A stretch of DNA of 64,000 nt from Bolinopsis microptera (Eukaryota; Ctenophora; Tentaculata; Lobata; Bolinopsidae): assembly GCF_026151205.1 (NCBI RefSeq), contig NC_087074.1, positions 10,325,226-10,389,225 of the forward strand, read 5' to 3'. Shown here in pieces: positions 11,801-26,800 of the stretch. Numbering within the stretch: position 1 is the first letter of the stretch; every line of letters begins with the position of its first letter. A program made the position numbers and the translations under genes. Below the pieces are notes generated by a model. That model was not told the origin of the DNA and made no database searches. It worked only from the letters and a program-made list of their open reading frames with translations.

Positions 11801-14800
11801 ATGGAATTTAATTCTGACATCTGTATATTATTCTGTTTTACTTATAATTGAAAATCCACAGTCGCACTTACCAACTCTTGCCGGCTGGTAGATCTGAAGA
11901 TCAGCATTTTCAACAACAGGAGGCTGGCACACCCTCCTACACTCGCCAATAGTGTCGTTATAGAAACCTCCTTTTAAACACCTGACAGTTAGTTGCCCTA
12001 TTATCACGTGCTCTACCGGGCAGGTTAGGGTTATCATCGTGTCCTCTGTTATCCGACCTACTGGTCTTATCTCTCCTGTGGGGATTGTTCATCAACATTT
12101 TATAATCCACATTGTTGAATTGAAACAAGGAGAGTACTTATAAGCTTATACATGTGTTCTAATCCTTGTGTTCGTTATATTATGATGTTATATTACCCAT
12201 GATCTAATAACAAACTGATACAACTGGTCCAATGATCCAAGCTCTTACCCTTCCTCGGCTCTATCTCAGGACAGGTGAGATAAGAGCAGACCCCCAGGAT
12301 GTGAGCATAAGTTCCGTTAGGTCTGCACTCCGAGGTGAGGTTCCCTACCACTGTCCAGCCGTCCGGACATGCTAACACTATCTCCTCTCCCACCCTCACT
12401 CGCCCTGAAAGAAGGGTGTCAGACATACCCAATTCTATATCACGGAATTGCTTACTGCAATGCCTGGAGTAAAAGATATACAGAAATGTGACCGATTAGA
12501 CCCTGTAAATGAGTCAGTTTCACGTGTTAGTGTTACTTGTTAGATGGAAAAATAAATGCTACGTACCTGATGGTTTGATAATTCCTTCCTTCCCATAGCT
12601 CCCTCTATATTCCTCACAGTGCGTCCTATTAAGAGTCATATTCAACATTGCTACATTAGAGCTGGAGGCCGGATCGTAGGTCTGATAAGAAACTGTTCTA
12701 TCTAACTCAGCCTCTAGAACACAAGTACCCAGGGGGTAGTCAAACAACCCTATATCACCGCATCTGACGTAGTTGTTCCCCACCAGGTGATACGATTTGT
12801 TGCAGTGTATCTGGACGAATCTCCCTTCAGGAACGGATGGAAGTAGTGGGGTGGTGTACCCGTTAAGTGGCTGTCTCAGAGGACATCTGTTAAAAGTGGT
12901 CTTGATACAGGGGCCCACAGCGTACTCATCATATGTCCCATCGTCCTGACACCACGCTTCAGAGGGACCCGCTAAGTTCCACCCAATCTCACAGTTCACA
13001 AACACTTTCTTCCCGGCTCTTGGCCGACCTTCAGGGATCACAGCACCGTCAACAACAAACAGTTGAGGACAATACACCGGCTCACAACTCCCAGGTTTCT
13101 TATCATATTGGGGGAGTTTCTCTGGATAAACTGGTTCAAGACAGGTAGTTCTCTGATAACCTGTTATCTGGTACCCGGGCCTGCACTCTGTTATCTCCAC
13201 TGTGTCCCCAGGTAGAGGGGGCCATCTCGCCGCTGTTAAATTACCGTTAGTAAGTGTAACGTTCTGACAGGCTCTAGCACACTCTGCTGGTGACTCATCA
13301 CAGGTCCAGCCCTGTTTGGTGGGGTAGAACCCGGCGTAACATTCAGCTGAGAAATGTGTCCCCACTAGTGGTAGCACGAACCCGTATTTAATCCTACTTG
13401 CGTCACAGCTCCTACATGACTGGTCTGTTTCTATGACACTTCCGTTAGTGTAGCACGTGAGTGTGTTGTTACATGGCAACAAATATGACACGTGATCACG
13501 CACAACACGTGTCTCACGCGTGAGTTCTGGCGGAGAGCAGTCACGTGGTATACAGATGGGAGGCTGAAAGGAGGGTGTTTTACTGCAAGCAGTGGGAGAA
13601 GTGCTGATGTATCCAGGGTTACAGGTTGCTGTGATAACAGTACCGTCTGGAACTGTGCCAGCTGGAGAGAGGGCGCCGTTATCTGTTTCCTCGTTCACTT
13701 CACAAACACCAACACATGATCCTGGAAACATCTGGTTTACTACACACAAGATATTGATAGCTAAATGACTATTAGGAATTAAATTTGAATAGTTGTAAGT
13801 GAAGCCTTATTTCCCATAGTATACCAATGAACTTGTAAATCTGCAAGCTTTGTTCTTAATAAGTTAATATTGAATATGATAGTTTATCTTGTTCTTAAAA
13901 ATTTGAACTTACCTATGAGAAGCACGTTAAGCAAAGTAGTACAACAAAAAAATCTGATTTGATAACTAATTTCAACCATCATAAAAACATTGCAAGTGAA
14001 CCTCACGAACACATTACAAGCAAAATTATCTATGCAAAAACTATAGCTTCGTAGATACAGCAGTAACTCCCATTGCATCTAGGAAACAGGTTCTAAAAAT
14101 ACACATTAACGCTGATTAATATACCAACCTACAGACGGGTAAAACACTCCGTCACCTCTACATCGTGTCATGGTCTCTCCAATAGGTATGTACCCATCCT
14201 TACAGGTGAGGAGGAAATAGTCTCCGTCTTGAAGCTGTTCTAGAAGGTTGTCCGATGAATTGGGGACGTTCGGGACCACACAGTGGCCTGGGGAGACTGA
14301 ACAGGGTTTTGTGAAAGTCAGATCATGCCATCAGTTATGTCCGATTTTCTTATGTCAGATTTGAAAAATTTAAGAAATTTGCTGTTTATAAAATTTGGCA
14401 CAAATACGCAAGATAAAGGCAAGTAGCATGAACAGGTAGTGGTAAATTACGCTCATGATTACACCATTACCGTTGGTATAAATTATAATTGTGTAACTAT
14501 GTGTGAATATTTCGGTATATTGGCTGTATCCTGGATTTGGTTTAATTAGTTTCTTTCGGCTCTGTTTGCATTGGCAATGATGAGTGAACGCGGTGTCTTT
14601 TTCATTGCACTGAACTTGCACATTTATGTAAATTGATGTCAATATTACAGGAACATAATATTATGTTAATTTTGTTTTGCTTTTTGTTTCATTTTTGGTT
14701 CATATCAGGAAGATGCATTACGTAGACCTAAGCTATTTCGAATGTGCACATATGCAATCAGCAATGTTTAAATATACAGTATATATGTAAAAGTAAGGAA

Positions 14801-17800
14801 CCTACGTTGAGCGCACCGTCCCCCAATAGGATAGAAGTTGCCATCATTTCCACAGGTTTTCTTTGGGTTTCCACCAATGAACACTTCTTCTTTCGGACAC
14901 GTGACATTAATTACATCGCCAGATATCACGTGGGTTGCCAAGGTTAAATTTGTTCCCTCTATTGCTGACACGTCACACCTAGGAACAGAATTTTAGTACA
15001 CATTCTTTTGGGTGCAGCCGATTTGCAGAACAAAGATTTTCTCAGTATTCCATTTTGCAAAAGGCTGAAGTCCATCGTTATTTTGACTGCAATATCGATT
15101 TTTTACTTCAGTGTTGTTTACAAATTTAATGCTTGATCGTTATGAACCAGGGTACATTGGCACAGAGCCAGCTTGCTTTTCAAAGTCAAACTCAAAAGCG
15201 GGGAAACCATCACCTCCTAATAAAATTAATACGTTTTATAAAGAGCTCACACTGTGGCATGGTTGGTTAGAACACACGTGGGAAGCAGCAGGTTGATATC
15301 CACGTCTCTCCAGCAGCTAACTGTCTCCTCTCCTAACAGGTAGTATCCTTCCTTACAAGTTATCCTCACTCCTTCTTCAATAGTCAGAGCCAGCCCATTC
15401 TTTAAGACACCGCCAAACGTGGCATTTGTAGCCGCATTGTTTGAAATTTCTTCTGAAATTGTGAAGAGAGTTTGATTAATCAAGTTGTGAACAAGTCGTA
15501 TTTATTAACAGTTGGAAAATTTGGATACCTATGCACTATGAATACCAAATAATAATTGTTGTGCAACTGTTAATTCTAATGTATCTCCAGTTTTAAGGAT
15601 TGTAGAGAGTTCCCGTAAATTTTCTAATCCCTTAGGCGAGTTGACTATTTTTCTTAATTGCCTTAAGAGTTAGGGACGGTCGGAATTTTTACCAAGCAAC
15701 ATTGTTTTTTTATTTTTTTATCACCAATGATTAGTTTCAAATCTAATTAACCAATGGCTTAAAAGTTAAATTGTCTTGACAAAGTACTCATTTGTATGAA
15801 GAGATGCACGCTCTGGTTTAAAACGAAACGTATATGATGGTAATTTGTTTGTGTAACTGATGTATATGAATTGATTTCTTAATATCACTCTACATTGAAG
15901 AACTAATTTATCGTTAACAGCTGTATTTGTTGATCTGACGGCCAATACCTCAAAGTCATATCTACCGCGGTCTGGGTCAAAATTTCGCGACGGCGGCTGC
16001 GGCGAATCGCGGTTGTGCACGTTTCCGTCACCTACCCCTTTTAATAATAATAGGTACATACTAAAATATTATTTCTATAAATCATGCGAGGTTATATATC
16101 CAATATCCATTTTATATATAAAATGGTACGTTACCTTGCTTGGTGTCTCTTTGTATAATAACTTTTGGATATCCGTAGCTCCCTTAAAAGGTTAAAACTA
16201 TCTACGCATCCACCTTACATGTTCTGACTTAATGTTTGATTCTCAATCCATTTTCATTATTTTTGTATGCACCAGCAGAAAGCCCTCCCTCGTACGCTTA
16301 AAATTGCTTAATACCTCTCTTTTATCCTTCTTTCTCATTCAATACATTGTTTATTAAATTACCGTAGAGTGTAGATGGACGAGTTCCGTGGATTACAAAA
16401 CCCGGGTGGAATGGTGTCAAGACTCTTGAAGATTAAATTTATTTATTTAAAAGTTTCCATAGCATTATAAAGACAACAAGTACATAATATGACAGAGACA
16501 AATAATATCCGTAGCCATTAAAAGGTTAAAACTATCTAATTCTATTCATCCACCTTACAAGTTCTAACTTAATGTTTGATTCTCAATCAATTTTCATTAT
16601 TTTTGTATGCACCAGCAGAAAGCCCTCCCTCGTACGCTTAAAATTGCTTAATACGTTTCGTTTATCCTCCTTTCTCATTCAATACATTGTTTATTAAATT
16701 ACCGTAGAGTGTAGATGGACGAGTTCCGTGGATTACATAACCCGGGTGGGATGGTGTCAAGACTCTTGAAGATTAAATTTATTTATTTTAAAAGGTTCCA
16801 AACTCCACGAACTTTTAAAATGTAAAAGAAATTACCGAACTTTCACCGAACTTTTAGCTGATAAAGTAAAAATAATTTATTGTATCGACTGTCTTAATAA
16901 AAATGAGCTCAACTTATTCTAATGTTCATAAATCATTTAACTTTAAGTATTCATTATAAACATTTGGTCACATGTTTTGTACCATTTGTCTCAAGGTGTA
17001 CTCGATTATTAATTTTCAATTTTATAAAACCACTATAGCATTATATTAAAGACAAAAAGTACATAATATGAAAGAGACAAATAAATTGTGATCAAATTCT
17101 GAACTATGGTTCGACACTATCGTATTAAGATAAAGTCGAGACGGTGCGGTCAGCAAAATAGCAACAGTCATATAATATATTGTCTCGCTTTACATATTAT
17201 AGTAAGATATACTTATATAGGGAAGCGTCGTGTGCTGATGCAATGTTCTATCGGCAAGAACTTTGTGCTCGGTATTCTCTCCTTCTCTTATTTTAGTGGT
17301 TATAATTGAACAGATTATGCTTATTGATCGAAACATTTGTTTAACGTTACCTGTAATCGTTTTATTTTGTATATAGTGAGGTATGTAAATATTCGTTTCA
17401 AATACTATCTGAGCTTATTTTGTATATAGTGAGGTATGTAAATATTCGTTTCAAATACTATCTGAGCTACGCGTTATACGTATTCTCCCTTAATTATCAT
17501 CAACATACCAATGTGATTATCTTTGTTTTCGACCACTTCCTTGATCAGATTACCATGTTTCACCTGAGTCACCTGAAAATTCTCATCGGCAATAATTGGT
17601 AATAATTTATGTTCAAAGCAATTTAATGAAGTCAATTACTCATCATTCACTTCTTAACATATCATATTGTGCTGTGGATTGTTGGACTTACCATGCAGTT
17701 TGTTTTGTGAGGTACACATCTACCATGCCGGGTAAACTGCCCTGATGAGGTGCAGGTAATATCACGCATTCCAACCATGACGTACCCTTTGTTACAGCTC

Positions 17801-20800
17801 ACTTTTCCAACTGATCCTACCTGGTTCACAAAGTTTAAACCATGTTAGTTTCCGTTACAATATTTGCTGGGTAACGGAATAACGGATTCAATACAATATA
17901 CTGATAATCATTTGACAAATTTGAAATTTGAAATTTTTCCTTCGATTTGTCTTGCTTTTCTCATTCTGCGATACTAAAATTTAATCACGATAATAATAGA
18001 AAATGTGAACGATATTGAACGCAGATAAAAACTAAAAAGGTTTCTGCACAGAATCCCATTATTAAAATGGTCAGTAAGCTTACCACAACAACTCCGGGAG
18101 ATTTAACATGAACAGTTCCGTTCTGTACTGCTGGCAAAATACAGGCTTGTTTGACACACTTAGCTATGGGTCTCCCATCCTTCGTTGTTATTAGTTTGCC
18201 GTCATGGCACTGGCCGCTTTGATAAAGGTTATGCTAAGCAAATAATGCACTTTTCAAAAAGTAATAAACTAGGATGGTCTGTTTTCTGCCAACAATATCC
18301 TTTTATTTAGTAAAACAGTCCTAAAAAAATAAGTTTGGTAACCCTTAATTAATCATATTAAACCATTGACATTAAACGTATTAATTAAAGTAATAACCTA
18401 CCTTGTAACATGACTATTCGGATGAAACCCATGATTACAACGTAAATTGAACTTCTTCCCCGTCTCCAATAGATCTGAAATAGATCAAATAAGTGCAAAC
18501 CCTCTTTGAAATTGAACCCCTACCACTATCTTTGAATCACACAAAGACTGGGTTTAAACCGTTAAACCGTTAGTACACCAGGTGCGCCGGTGCGGTAAGA
18601 ACAATGGCTCATGTGGGAGTGGTGCTATTATTAAAGGTGGCACAGTGGCTCAGGTGTTTGGAAATTAATTTGAACTAATGTTGTTACATCATTATTCACC
18701 TCATAAATTTCTATTCTTCGTCCATCTGAGCGGCCATAATTATTAATTACATGAATTAAAACTAGCGTGTTTTACTATCAATAAATATGATTATGGTGCT
18801 TGGATAAGCATAAAAGTTTGGATAAGCAATAAGCATTAAAATTTCCCACCTTTCACTCCTTTTGTGCAAACCCATAGATTTATCTTACTTAATATTAGGT
18901 ACTTTAGGCCTAATAGTAACTAGGTTAGGTTGGATCGCTTTTGGACAACAGTATTATATAGTACGTCCTCCAATTACTCCAGTTTCAAATATTTTTGTAG
19001 GTTCCATTCCAAAAGTGAGTTCTATGTGATATTGTATCTTTTGGTTCGCAGGGTATTTTACATCTTAAAGCTAGTTAAGTATTTGATACAAACAGGATGA
19101 TACGTTTGCACATAACCTCAACTTTTTTTGTATCTTAGCTATATGATATATCCTGTCTAGATGTGTATCCCTAATCGCTGCAGGTTGCTTACAGATTGCC
19201 AGTAATTGTTTAGTGCCAAAAGTGCGCGACTTGTTATAATTTAGTTTAGTCTCAACGCCTTTAACTCAGAAACCTTTCCGTAGAAATATTACAAAATATT
19301 ATATTATTATGTTACAAAACAATTGTTACCTTCTCCACGCCAAATCACTGTCTTACGCAATATACATCTTGACTCAAAGACTGACAGCAACATATGAAAT
19401 ATAAGAAGCCACCACAGGAGTTATTAAACATCGCGTGGCTGACAGGATCTGGCGACGTTTCACCGTTGCTAACAGCTGTGGTAGAGCTATTACAAATGAC
19501 ATAATGTGGCCTCCAACACAAGACTCGGAGAGCTAGCCCGGGTTATTACAGACTCTCCCCTAGTTCTAACTCACATCATCATGTCATTTGTAATTTCTTG
19601 AGTTATTATTGTTGTGTGGTGGCTAGCTGTGGTTTGGCTCTCTGAGCGTATTATAGCGTAATTTAGCGTACAGTTATATAGTGTTATTTATGGTTTTGAT
19701 AAACCGTTTGTTTTCGCTGTCCGCTTTTAAAATTTTGCTTAAAGTTAAACCAGGGTAGCATTGATATTGAAGGTCGATATCATTTATATTGTTTAAATGG
19801 GGAAAAAAGTGGAACGAAAATTAATAATTCCCTCAGTTACAAGAATTGCTATAAAAAAGTTGATGGACAAAATCTCTATTAGTATTAAACCTAAAGATTA
19901 CAAACATTAACAGAACGATGAGGTTCCCGAGATTAACTCTGATACGGATCTTCCTTTGTGGCGCCGCAGGTAGTTCATACTACATAAGCCAATGATTGTT
20001 TTATTGATTATTATATCGCCAAATTGAATTAAAGTAATTTTATATGGCACTTAGTTGTAGTTCTTAACAATACTCGGCTGACTCTTCAGTCGGAGGCTTG
20101 GAGTCGAGTCTATATCAGTCGATTTTTATATTATCCATAACTTTGCCTCATTCTGCAGTCCACAACACATGTTGGAAAATCTGATTAACTTTTAGGCAAT
20201 ATTGCCGACTGATAGCTTTTCGCAAAATGACTGATGACGCTGTGGTTTTCGAACCCACGGCGATGTTAAATTTATTAAGTTTTAGAAAGTTTTCCAATGA
20301 ATAAGATAAACCAAATTTCGGATTTGGGTCAACAAATTTAACAATTCTGATAGAAAAATCAACATAAACGAAATTTATTTCAGGACTGTGGATCCTGGAC
20401 ACCACACTAAACATCAGCGACCATCCCAAATCTTACAACGTCAGCCCCACTGAAGATGTAAAGTTCCACCACAAAGCTTATGCATTGCATCCTGATTTTA
20501 ACATACAATCACTCAACGGTGTTAAATTAAAAACGAATCACGACGTTAAGCCACAATCTGTTAAATCCAAATTATTTGATGAAACCAGTGACTCTAATGA
20601 GGACGAAAATGGGAACCAACTGGAGACCAAAGCAGAGAAGCATATAGCGACCAGGATGAAACGAATAAAAACTCTGTGCAATAAAATGGGCGACCCTTAC
20701 TACCACTCATTTCACTTATATTTCTTCCAAGATGTGAGCTCAATCGACATGTCCTGGTGTCCTGTGTTCAAGGCGGGGAGTTCTACTTGGCGAGATTTCT

Positions 20801-23800
20801 TTATCGACTATGATGTGGAGCAAGATGAGACCATTAATGTTGCTCACTATCACTTGGATACCCTTCATAAGTTTAATTTAGGTCGTGGTAGAATGGACTC
20901 TCGCAGAGGTCCTAGGAAACTAATATATCCGAGAGAAACTAGTAACAGCATAAGATTCACTGTTGTTAGACATCCTGTATCAAGACTGATAAGTCACCTT
21001 CATAAGGCACAAAATTATCCGTATGAAGTGAAGCGACAACGTGCGATGTGGACCGAGGAGGCCATTGTGAACGCTAGGACAAACTCTTCGTGGGACGATG
21101 AGACTGAAACGAAATACAGACAAGAGTTGACTCAATATGTGGATGAACTTGAGCCTGTAGTGGATCATACTCCCTATTCAAAAGACAATCCATATCTTCA
21201 TCCCCCTTACCCAACTTTTGGGGAAATGATTGACTTTATGATAAAGCACAGAGAACCTAGAGTTGACAATCAAGGAGCAAACGGTCACTGGCGGCCGGCC
21301 GTAGAATGGTGTGACATTTGTAAAAATGATTATGATATCATAATTAAATTGGAAGAGGAACCAGACGAATTAATGGTTCTTCTAAAGAAACTGGATTTGC
21401 TCCACTATAGAGACATTTTTATGAAAAGACATAATTCTTCGAGTAAAAAGTCTATTTCGAAAAAAGAAGTTTTGACAAAATACATGATTAATCTCTTAAC
21501 TGAAAAGCAGATAAAGTTTTTAAACAAAATGTATGAACGAGATTTTGAACTGCTTGGTTACGAGCCAATACCATTACAAGGCTATGAGTTGTAACAGTTT
21601 TTATCATGAGAGAGATACCAACCGAATTCTGTTTTATTTTTTATTGTACAATCGACACATTGATTATTCAAATTAAATGCTTGAACCTGTCAGTGTGACA
21701 TGTTGATTATGTTAACTAAAAGTTACGTACAATCTTCTTTCCTGATAATAGAAACCCAATGTTGTGTCCTCAAAAAACCTGGTGGCATCGGACAACACAG
21801 CCTCATAGTCATAGTATGCTATTAATTGCTTACTAATAAAATTGTCGATCACCAACGCAAAATATTTGAATATAATTCGAATAATTCACCCCTGAACCTT
21901 AAGTCAAATAGCGAATATTTGAGGTATGCATGCTTCGGAGTTATGCAACCACGACTAAATTTAACCAAACAATCAATATACTCCTCTTTTGTCACTTCTC
22001 TAGCATTTAGTTTTGCGGTGCAAGCAGGATCAGTGACGGAATGAGACGAATTTTTATTCCGATTTTTATCGTCACGTATTTGTTTTGGAAGACATCTCCT
22101 ATTCTCCGTACTCATCTATCCTCAAGTACTTCCATATAATAGGGCAAATAGGTACAATGCTATTAACCGGCTGCTAAGGTAACACTCCCTCATTAAAAAA
22201 AACCCATTAATTTTAGTGCAGTTAAGGCGACTTTTAGTGCAGTTAATAAGTTTATACCGAAAGTTTTGTATTAACTCCACTTACTGGTGTATTAAGTGCA
22301 CTTAGTGCAGTTAATAACTTACTTACTTTGGTTACTTTGGTGTGCTTCATAGAATCCTCTATCGGGTCATCAGAGTTGCTGACCACCCGGACAGCGAGAT
22401 CGCTGCCTTTATTCCACTCCAGTCCAGTAACGAGTTTCCATTTCGACAGCTGTATCCTGCCACTAGAGGCTCATCCGGGAATGATTTCACAAACGTTGTA
22501 AGCATTTCTTTAAAGTCTAGGGGATCTTCGATAGCATGCATGTTTGGTGGGATTAAGTTCCACAATCGAGGTCCAATTACTGCAAACGAATTGTCGTAGA
22601 GCGTTAGGTTGCGCTGACTGCTAGATTTATTTTTGTATCACGTTGTGACCCCTACGGTCGTTTCACTATCGTCCTGACGTCGACGATACAGGGCCGGGAG
22701 CCGCGCACTTCGTGCGTGGCGGGTCATACAACGAATGACAAATTTATTCAGAGTGGGAATAACTGCCTTTTCACTTTTGGCTATGTCGGAGTGTTGCGGA
22801 GAACTGGATGTTGACATCATTTGGGCACATCATTCTAAAAATGATGGTATATCGTTCTTTCATCCGTTGCAACGACATCAAATTTAAGGCCTTGAGTCTC
22901 TGCCAGTAGTTTAGATGCTGTAGGCCATCAATTCTTGTTGTGAACGTTCGCTGAACCCCTTCCAGTTGTTGGACGTCTGCACTCTTGGAAATATTCCATA
23001 AGTGGCAACAGTACTCGAGATGGCTTTTGAGTTCTGATGAGAGATTTGTAAAGGGTCAGCATGGTGACTTTGTTCCTCGTTTTAACATTTAAACGCACTC
23101 AGAACCCAAGCATCAACTTTACGAGTGCACGTTCGGCTAAGGTAACGTGGGGGGTCGCGTCGGGGACTCCAGGATGAGTCAGCTGAAACCATCACCCCTA
23201 AATCTTTAACCACTTTGGAAGGGTATAACATGTTGCTTCTGAAACTTGGTATACTTGGGTTAGGATGGCGAATGGGTGGTCTAGCAAGGTGTTTGAGGAC
23301 TTGATAAATTACTTTTTGAGCCGCGCGGAACGTACGTGCTAACCGGAAAGGGCTGTTAGAAATAGATGGCTGTTAGAAATGCCATTAAAATGGCTGTTAC
23401 ACTTACAGGACACAAATACCTAAAAGCCCTCTAACATCCAGTTAACAGCCGGTCAGCATTGTACTAATTTGCCTGATATAAGACCTGCGCAGTTTGTACC
23501 AATAATTTAAAAAGGGCGTATCCTACAACACCACCTCACCAAATATAAACTCATATCCTACCAGCACCACCTCACTGGATACCAACTCAGGTCATTGAAC
23601 TAACTTCACGTTTTTATTCTTCCCGCTGTCCAGTGCGTGCCAATAGTTTGTTTGCCTATCTTACATACCTACCTGTCGGAGCTGTCTCTCCATTTGTTTC
23701 CAGTTAACAACACCACTAACACCACTAACACTACTAACACCACTACACACTAACAACACCACAGTTCATAGTTCAGGATTTCTATTGAACATTTTCAAAC

Positions 23801-26800
23801 CGAATTTCCCTCTTTTTTGAAAGGTCTGTATAAACGTTTGGGCGAAATTCCGTAACTGTAAGTGGTGGATAATACTTGTTAGAACCCATCTTGAACCCCC
23901 TCCTCATGGTTGTGCAATTCGTTCATGCCGAATTGCTGAATTGTTTTTAGCATACTGCCGAATCGTGTTTTCGCGTATTTTACGAAGATTTTAGCTACTC
24001 CTTTTAGCTATTCTTACTCAATTTGATCAATGAAAACATTCGGTATAATCGTCCATGATCAGTCATTGTTTTGCCCTACATTTCGTAGTTTCCGAAATTT
24101 CAAATGCCGAATTATTGACGGACTGTTTTTCAAAACCCAGATTGGCGGTATATTTCTAAATTTGGAAACAAATTGCAAAACTATGGTTTGGGACCCGTAT
24201 TAACAGTGCTAAAATTTCCACACAGTTTAGCTTCTCATAAATAACGAACAGTTGAAAAATCGATTAGATATTTGATTGTATTAGACAGCTATTAAGCGAA
24301 TAACCTCCACTCCATCTTATTCTTCACAAATCATCTTCTCAAATACCATTTTTTCCTTTTAACTCCAGTACGTACCTCACCCGTCACCGGACATAACGTC
24401 ACTGCACTAATCGCATACATGTTTATACTAGTGAAGTCAATCCCGATGTCGGGAATTCCCGATCCCGGGATTTTCCGACCATTTTTGGCCATTGAAATTC
24501 CCGACCGGGAAATTTTTTTATTTCCCGAATTTCGGGAAATTTTATGCAATGTAATTTTAAACATTTTAGCGCCTAGATTAGCTTGCTAATGCTCGAATCT
24601 ACGATGCTAACGCTGGGTAATAAATGATCATGATATAACACTCATCTTGACATACGTTGCATGCCACTTTTCGCGCACGTGTTGTAAAATATGCGCGCAT
24701 CTATGATCTAGCAGCTAGCTGCCTGATCCGACCATTTTGTTTTCAGTTCTGTGGAGTTTGGTTGCTTTGCTGCGCGCGAGTTGGTTTCGTTTACACGTCA
24801 ATTGATCATTCCGACTTTATTACTTTTTGCAAACAAAGCTAGATGTCCGAGTCTAATGCGAATGCAGGTGACGATGTAGAGTAAAACAAAGTATTTTAGT
24901 AAAACAAAGTATTTTATTTATTAGCAGTGCAATCAATTCATATGATATAATTATAAGAATATAATAGTATGTCACACCTATTTAACTGTTACGTTTGAGT
25001 AGTCGTGCCATGGCTAAATTTAACTAGGACCAGTGGTGTCGATTAACATTTAATAGGTGTTAAGAAGTTCTTGAGGTCCAAGATCACTCTCAAATTCAAA
25101 ATGATTCTTCTTTGCTTTCTGTGACTCATAGTGAAACCACCAACACCGAACAATTCTTTTCAGTTCCTTTAAAAAAAATGTTCTGCTGCTTGTCAGTAGT
25201 TCGAAAAGGGACATGGACCCAAGTTAGGATTTGCTCAATGTAAACACTGTTCGAAAGTTCTAAAGACTAGAAAATTCTAATCAAAATTGCAATTGACACT
25301 ATCATCTATACTGCTTCAAGTACAGTTTTATGAAACTCGTAGTCGAACTCCAGGATTGGCACCATTTGTTTTTAACAAACTTTCAATGTTCGGAAATCCC
25401 GATCTCCGGAAAATTCCCGATTTTCGGGAATCCGGGGATTTATTTCGGTCGGGATTCCCGAATCCCGGGATTTTCAAATGAGATAGTGAATGACTTCACT
25501 AGTTTATACTTTACAGTTTCTAGTTCGTGCTGTATCGTCTCCTTTAATTGTAAACATGCGGGATAACCGGATAATAGTCCGTTAATTAGTAATAATAATC
25601 TGAGCTATCAGCTAATCGCTTCCCGGTTATCATAACTTACAAGATTTATAAGTTTCGTAAAGTTAATAATCTAATATAATTTCATGTGGTGTCATAGAAC
25701 CTTGTTTACATGAAAACTATTTTCAGTTCAACCGAGTTTTGAATCTTGATACAGATACCGATTTTAGTATTTTGAGAAAGTTGTGTAGTCAGTAGAAATT
25801 AGAAATTAGAAATTAGAAATTAGTATATTCAGTACTGTACATTCTTTATGGTACTGCGATCAAAATTTTAAATTATGATTTATACTAAAAAAGCAGTCAA
25901 TATTTCAGTTTACAGTATGAAAAGATGCTCAAACTTCGCCCTCTTAAAAATAACCCTTTTGGCTATAGCTATAGGAGGTAAGAATTAACTCACTTATTTC
26001 AGGTATTATTATTACGTTATTTAAGGGGACGTACACCAAAACCGTTCATGATTATTCTCGGCTAATGACCTTATATTTGGAAAATATAGACAACAGCAAC
26101 AAGTTTGGGCACTTTTTAAAAACTCGCTAAAAAAAATTTGATACAGTAACCTACTCAAACCTTATTTCTCAAAAATTGCTTAGTTCAAATATTATTTTAT
26201 GTTTTATAAAAGTATATAAATTTTAAATTTCAGGATTGTGGATCCTGGACTATCAATTCAATTTCATATCGGAACTTATCATCGGAGACGAGCTTGCAGC
26301 AATAGAATTGCACAATCCGACTGGGGAAATAAAGTTACCTATTTCAAAGTCTACCGTAGCGTCAAGTCAAAGATTTGATATCAAAAGCATGGTTACACAA
26401 ACTAAAACCCCTTTTACCGGTATTTCTGAATATGATCAATTAACGAACGAAGTAGAAAAGCAGTTGGAGTATGATGATAATCTGTCCTTCGCAAAATCCA
26501 TTAAAACGATTAACGAAGTCAACGAAAAGTTTAAAACCCATCATATGAAACCGGGCAAGAAAGAAGAACAGGCACGAAAATCGTTCGAGCGAATGGGAGC
26601 GGAGGAGCGAATAGCAGCTAGAATGAAAAGAATAAATACACTCTGTGAGGACCAAACCTATCCAAACTTCCATAATTTCAATTTCTACTTCTTCAAAGAT
26701 TTTGGCCCCAAAGGAATCACTTGGTGTCCAGTATTTAAAGCGGGTAGTTCTACTTGGAGAGATTTCTTTATCGACCATCTTGTGGAACCAGAAGCAACCG

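Larger units (their letters stand above)
15453..17691. other. intron region between sushi exons 12 and 13
   Basis: No convincing exon found, although one phase-correcting exon or microexon is expected. It holds a 340-bp-offset duplication (16170-16800) and a 53-bp tandem pair (17362-17467). The minus-strand open frame at 15766-16059 shows no CCP pattern. Confidence 0.5.

Noticed and set aside
12933-13719. Plus-strand frames opposite the 1155-bp sushi exon
   Set aside because: Antisense shadows of a well-supported CCP exon.
15766-16059. Minus-strand 97-residue frame as the missing sushi exon
   Set aside because: A DPDRGRYDFEVLAV segment looks protein-like, but there are no CCP cysteines and no suitable phase 0-to-1 borders.
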